Assembly: GCA_902478605.1 (NCBI GenBank)
Contig: CABSLQ010000076.1
Span: 1-12,415, forward strand
Source of the DNA: an uncultured Oscillospiraceae bacterium
GTDB lineage: Bacteria > Bacillota > Clostridia > Oscillospirales > Acutalibacteraceae
Direction of reading: 5' to 3'
DNA: 12,415 bases
How positions within the stretch are numbered: the stretch's first letter is position 1; the number at the start of each line of letters is the position of its first letter. Below the pieces are notes generated by a model that was given only the letters and a program-made list of their open reading frames with translations, had not been told where the DNA came from and made no database searches. A program made the translations under genes and the position numbers. Positions 12,396 to 12,415 of this stretch are shown here, piece after piece.

Positions 12396-12415
12396 TTTTA
12401 TAGGGGAGTATCAGA

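Noticed and set aside
12122..12415. Purine riboswitch upstream of the permease
   Set aside because: No sequence resembling the conserved core of that riboswitch was found on the minus strand of the leader.

Overview
The window looks like chromosomal DNA from a moderately GC-rich, strictly fermentative Gram-positive anaerobe, probably a Clostridia/Oscillospiraceae-type Bacillota. The basis is a CIRCE operator, a pyruvate formate-lyase/activase operon, sigma-A type promoters with extended -10 elements, strong GGAGG ribosome binding sites, a DUF368 protein and a clostridial-type large serine recombinase. The species cannot be named from sequence alone. No plasmid, phage structural or conjugation genes and no CRISPR array are seen.

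Left part (1-2253): a tRNA-Arg(ACG) gene on the minus strand with a consensus promoter (TTGACA-17-TATAAT) and an intrinsic terminator, followed by htpG (Hsp90) on the minus strand. htpG has a sigma-A promoter and an imperfect CIRCE element at its transcription start, suggesting HrcA control. Divergent from it (2355-4003) is a two-gene unit: a 40-codon ORF whose stop overlaps the GTG start of a complete 509-aa large serine recombinase. No cargo genes and no convincing attachment-site repeats surround it. Next (4247-5353) is a fused GT2 glycosyltransferase/GtrA membrane protein, preceded by an extended -10 promoter with a perfect 16-bp palindrome over the -35 region.

Centre (5360-9015): a hairpin between convergent genes, then the pflB-pflA operon on the minus strand. 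The catalytic Cys-Cys pair, the radical glycine site and the radical-SAM cysteines are all present. Upstream of pflB lies a divergent regulatory region with a perfect 10-bp inverted repeat 60 bp apart. On the plus side is a ~200-nt leader predicted to be strongly structured, with an imperfectly duplicated Shine-Dalgarno segment. It leads into a 103-codon remnant of a P-loop ATPase (PRK06851-like) that is truncated and has a degenerate Walker A.

Right part (9052-12415): a small membrane protein with an Asn/Pro/Gly-rich repeat tail, a convergent DUF368 protein (PopT-type undecaprenyl-phosphate translocase family), and an AzgA-type NCS2 purine permease on the minus strand. The permease has its own terminator, promoter and a GC-rich leader containing an 11-bp direct repeat and a 16-bp palindrome.

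Most genes are single-gene transcription units; only pflB-pflA and the small ORF-recombinase pair look like operons. A possible functional thread is polyprenyl-phosphate metabolism: the GT2-GtrA fusion would use the carrier and the DUF368 protein would recycle it. The parts most worth a second look are the recombinase with its overlapping small ORF, the structured leader in front of a decaying ATPase gene, and the palindromic site at the glycosyltransferase promoter.
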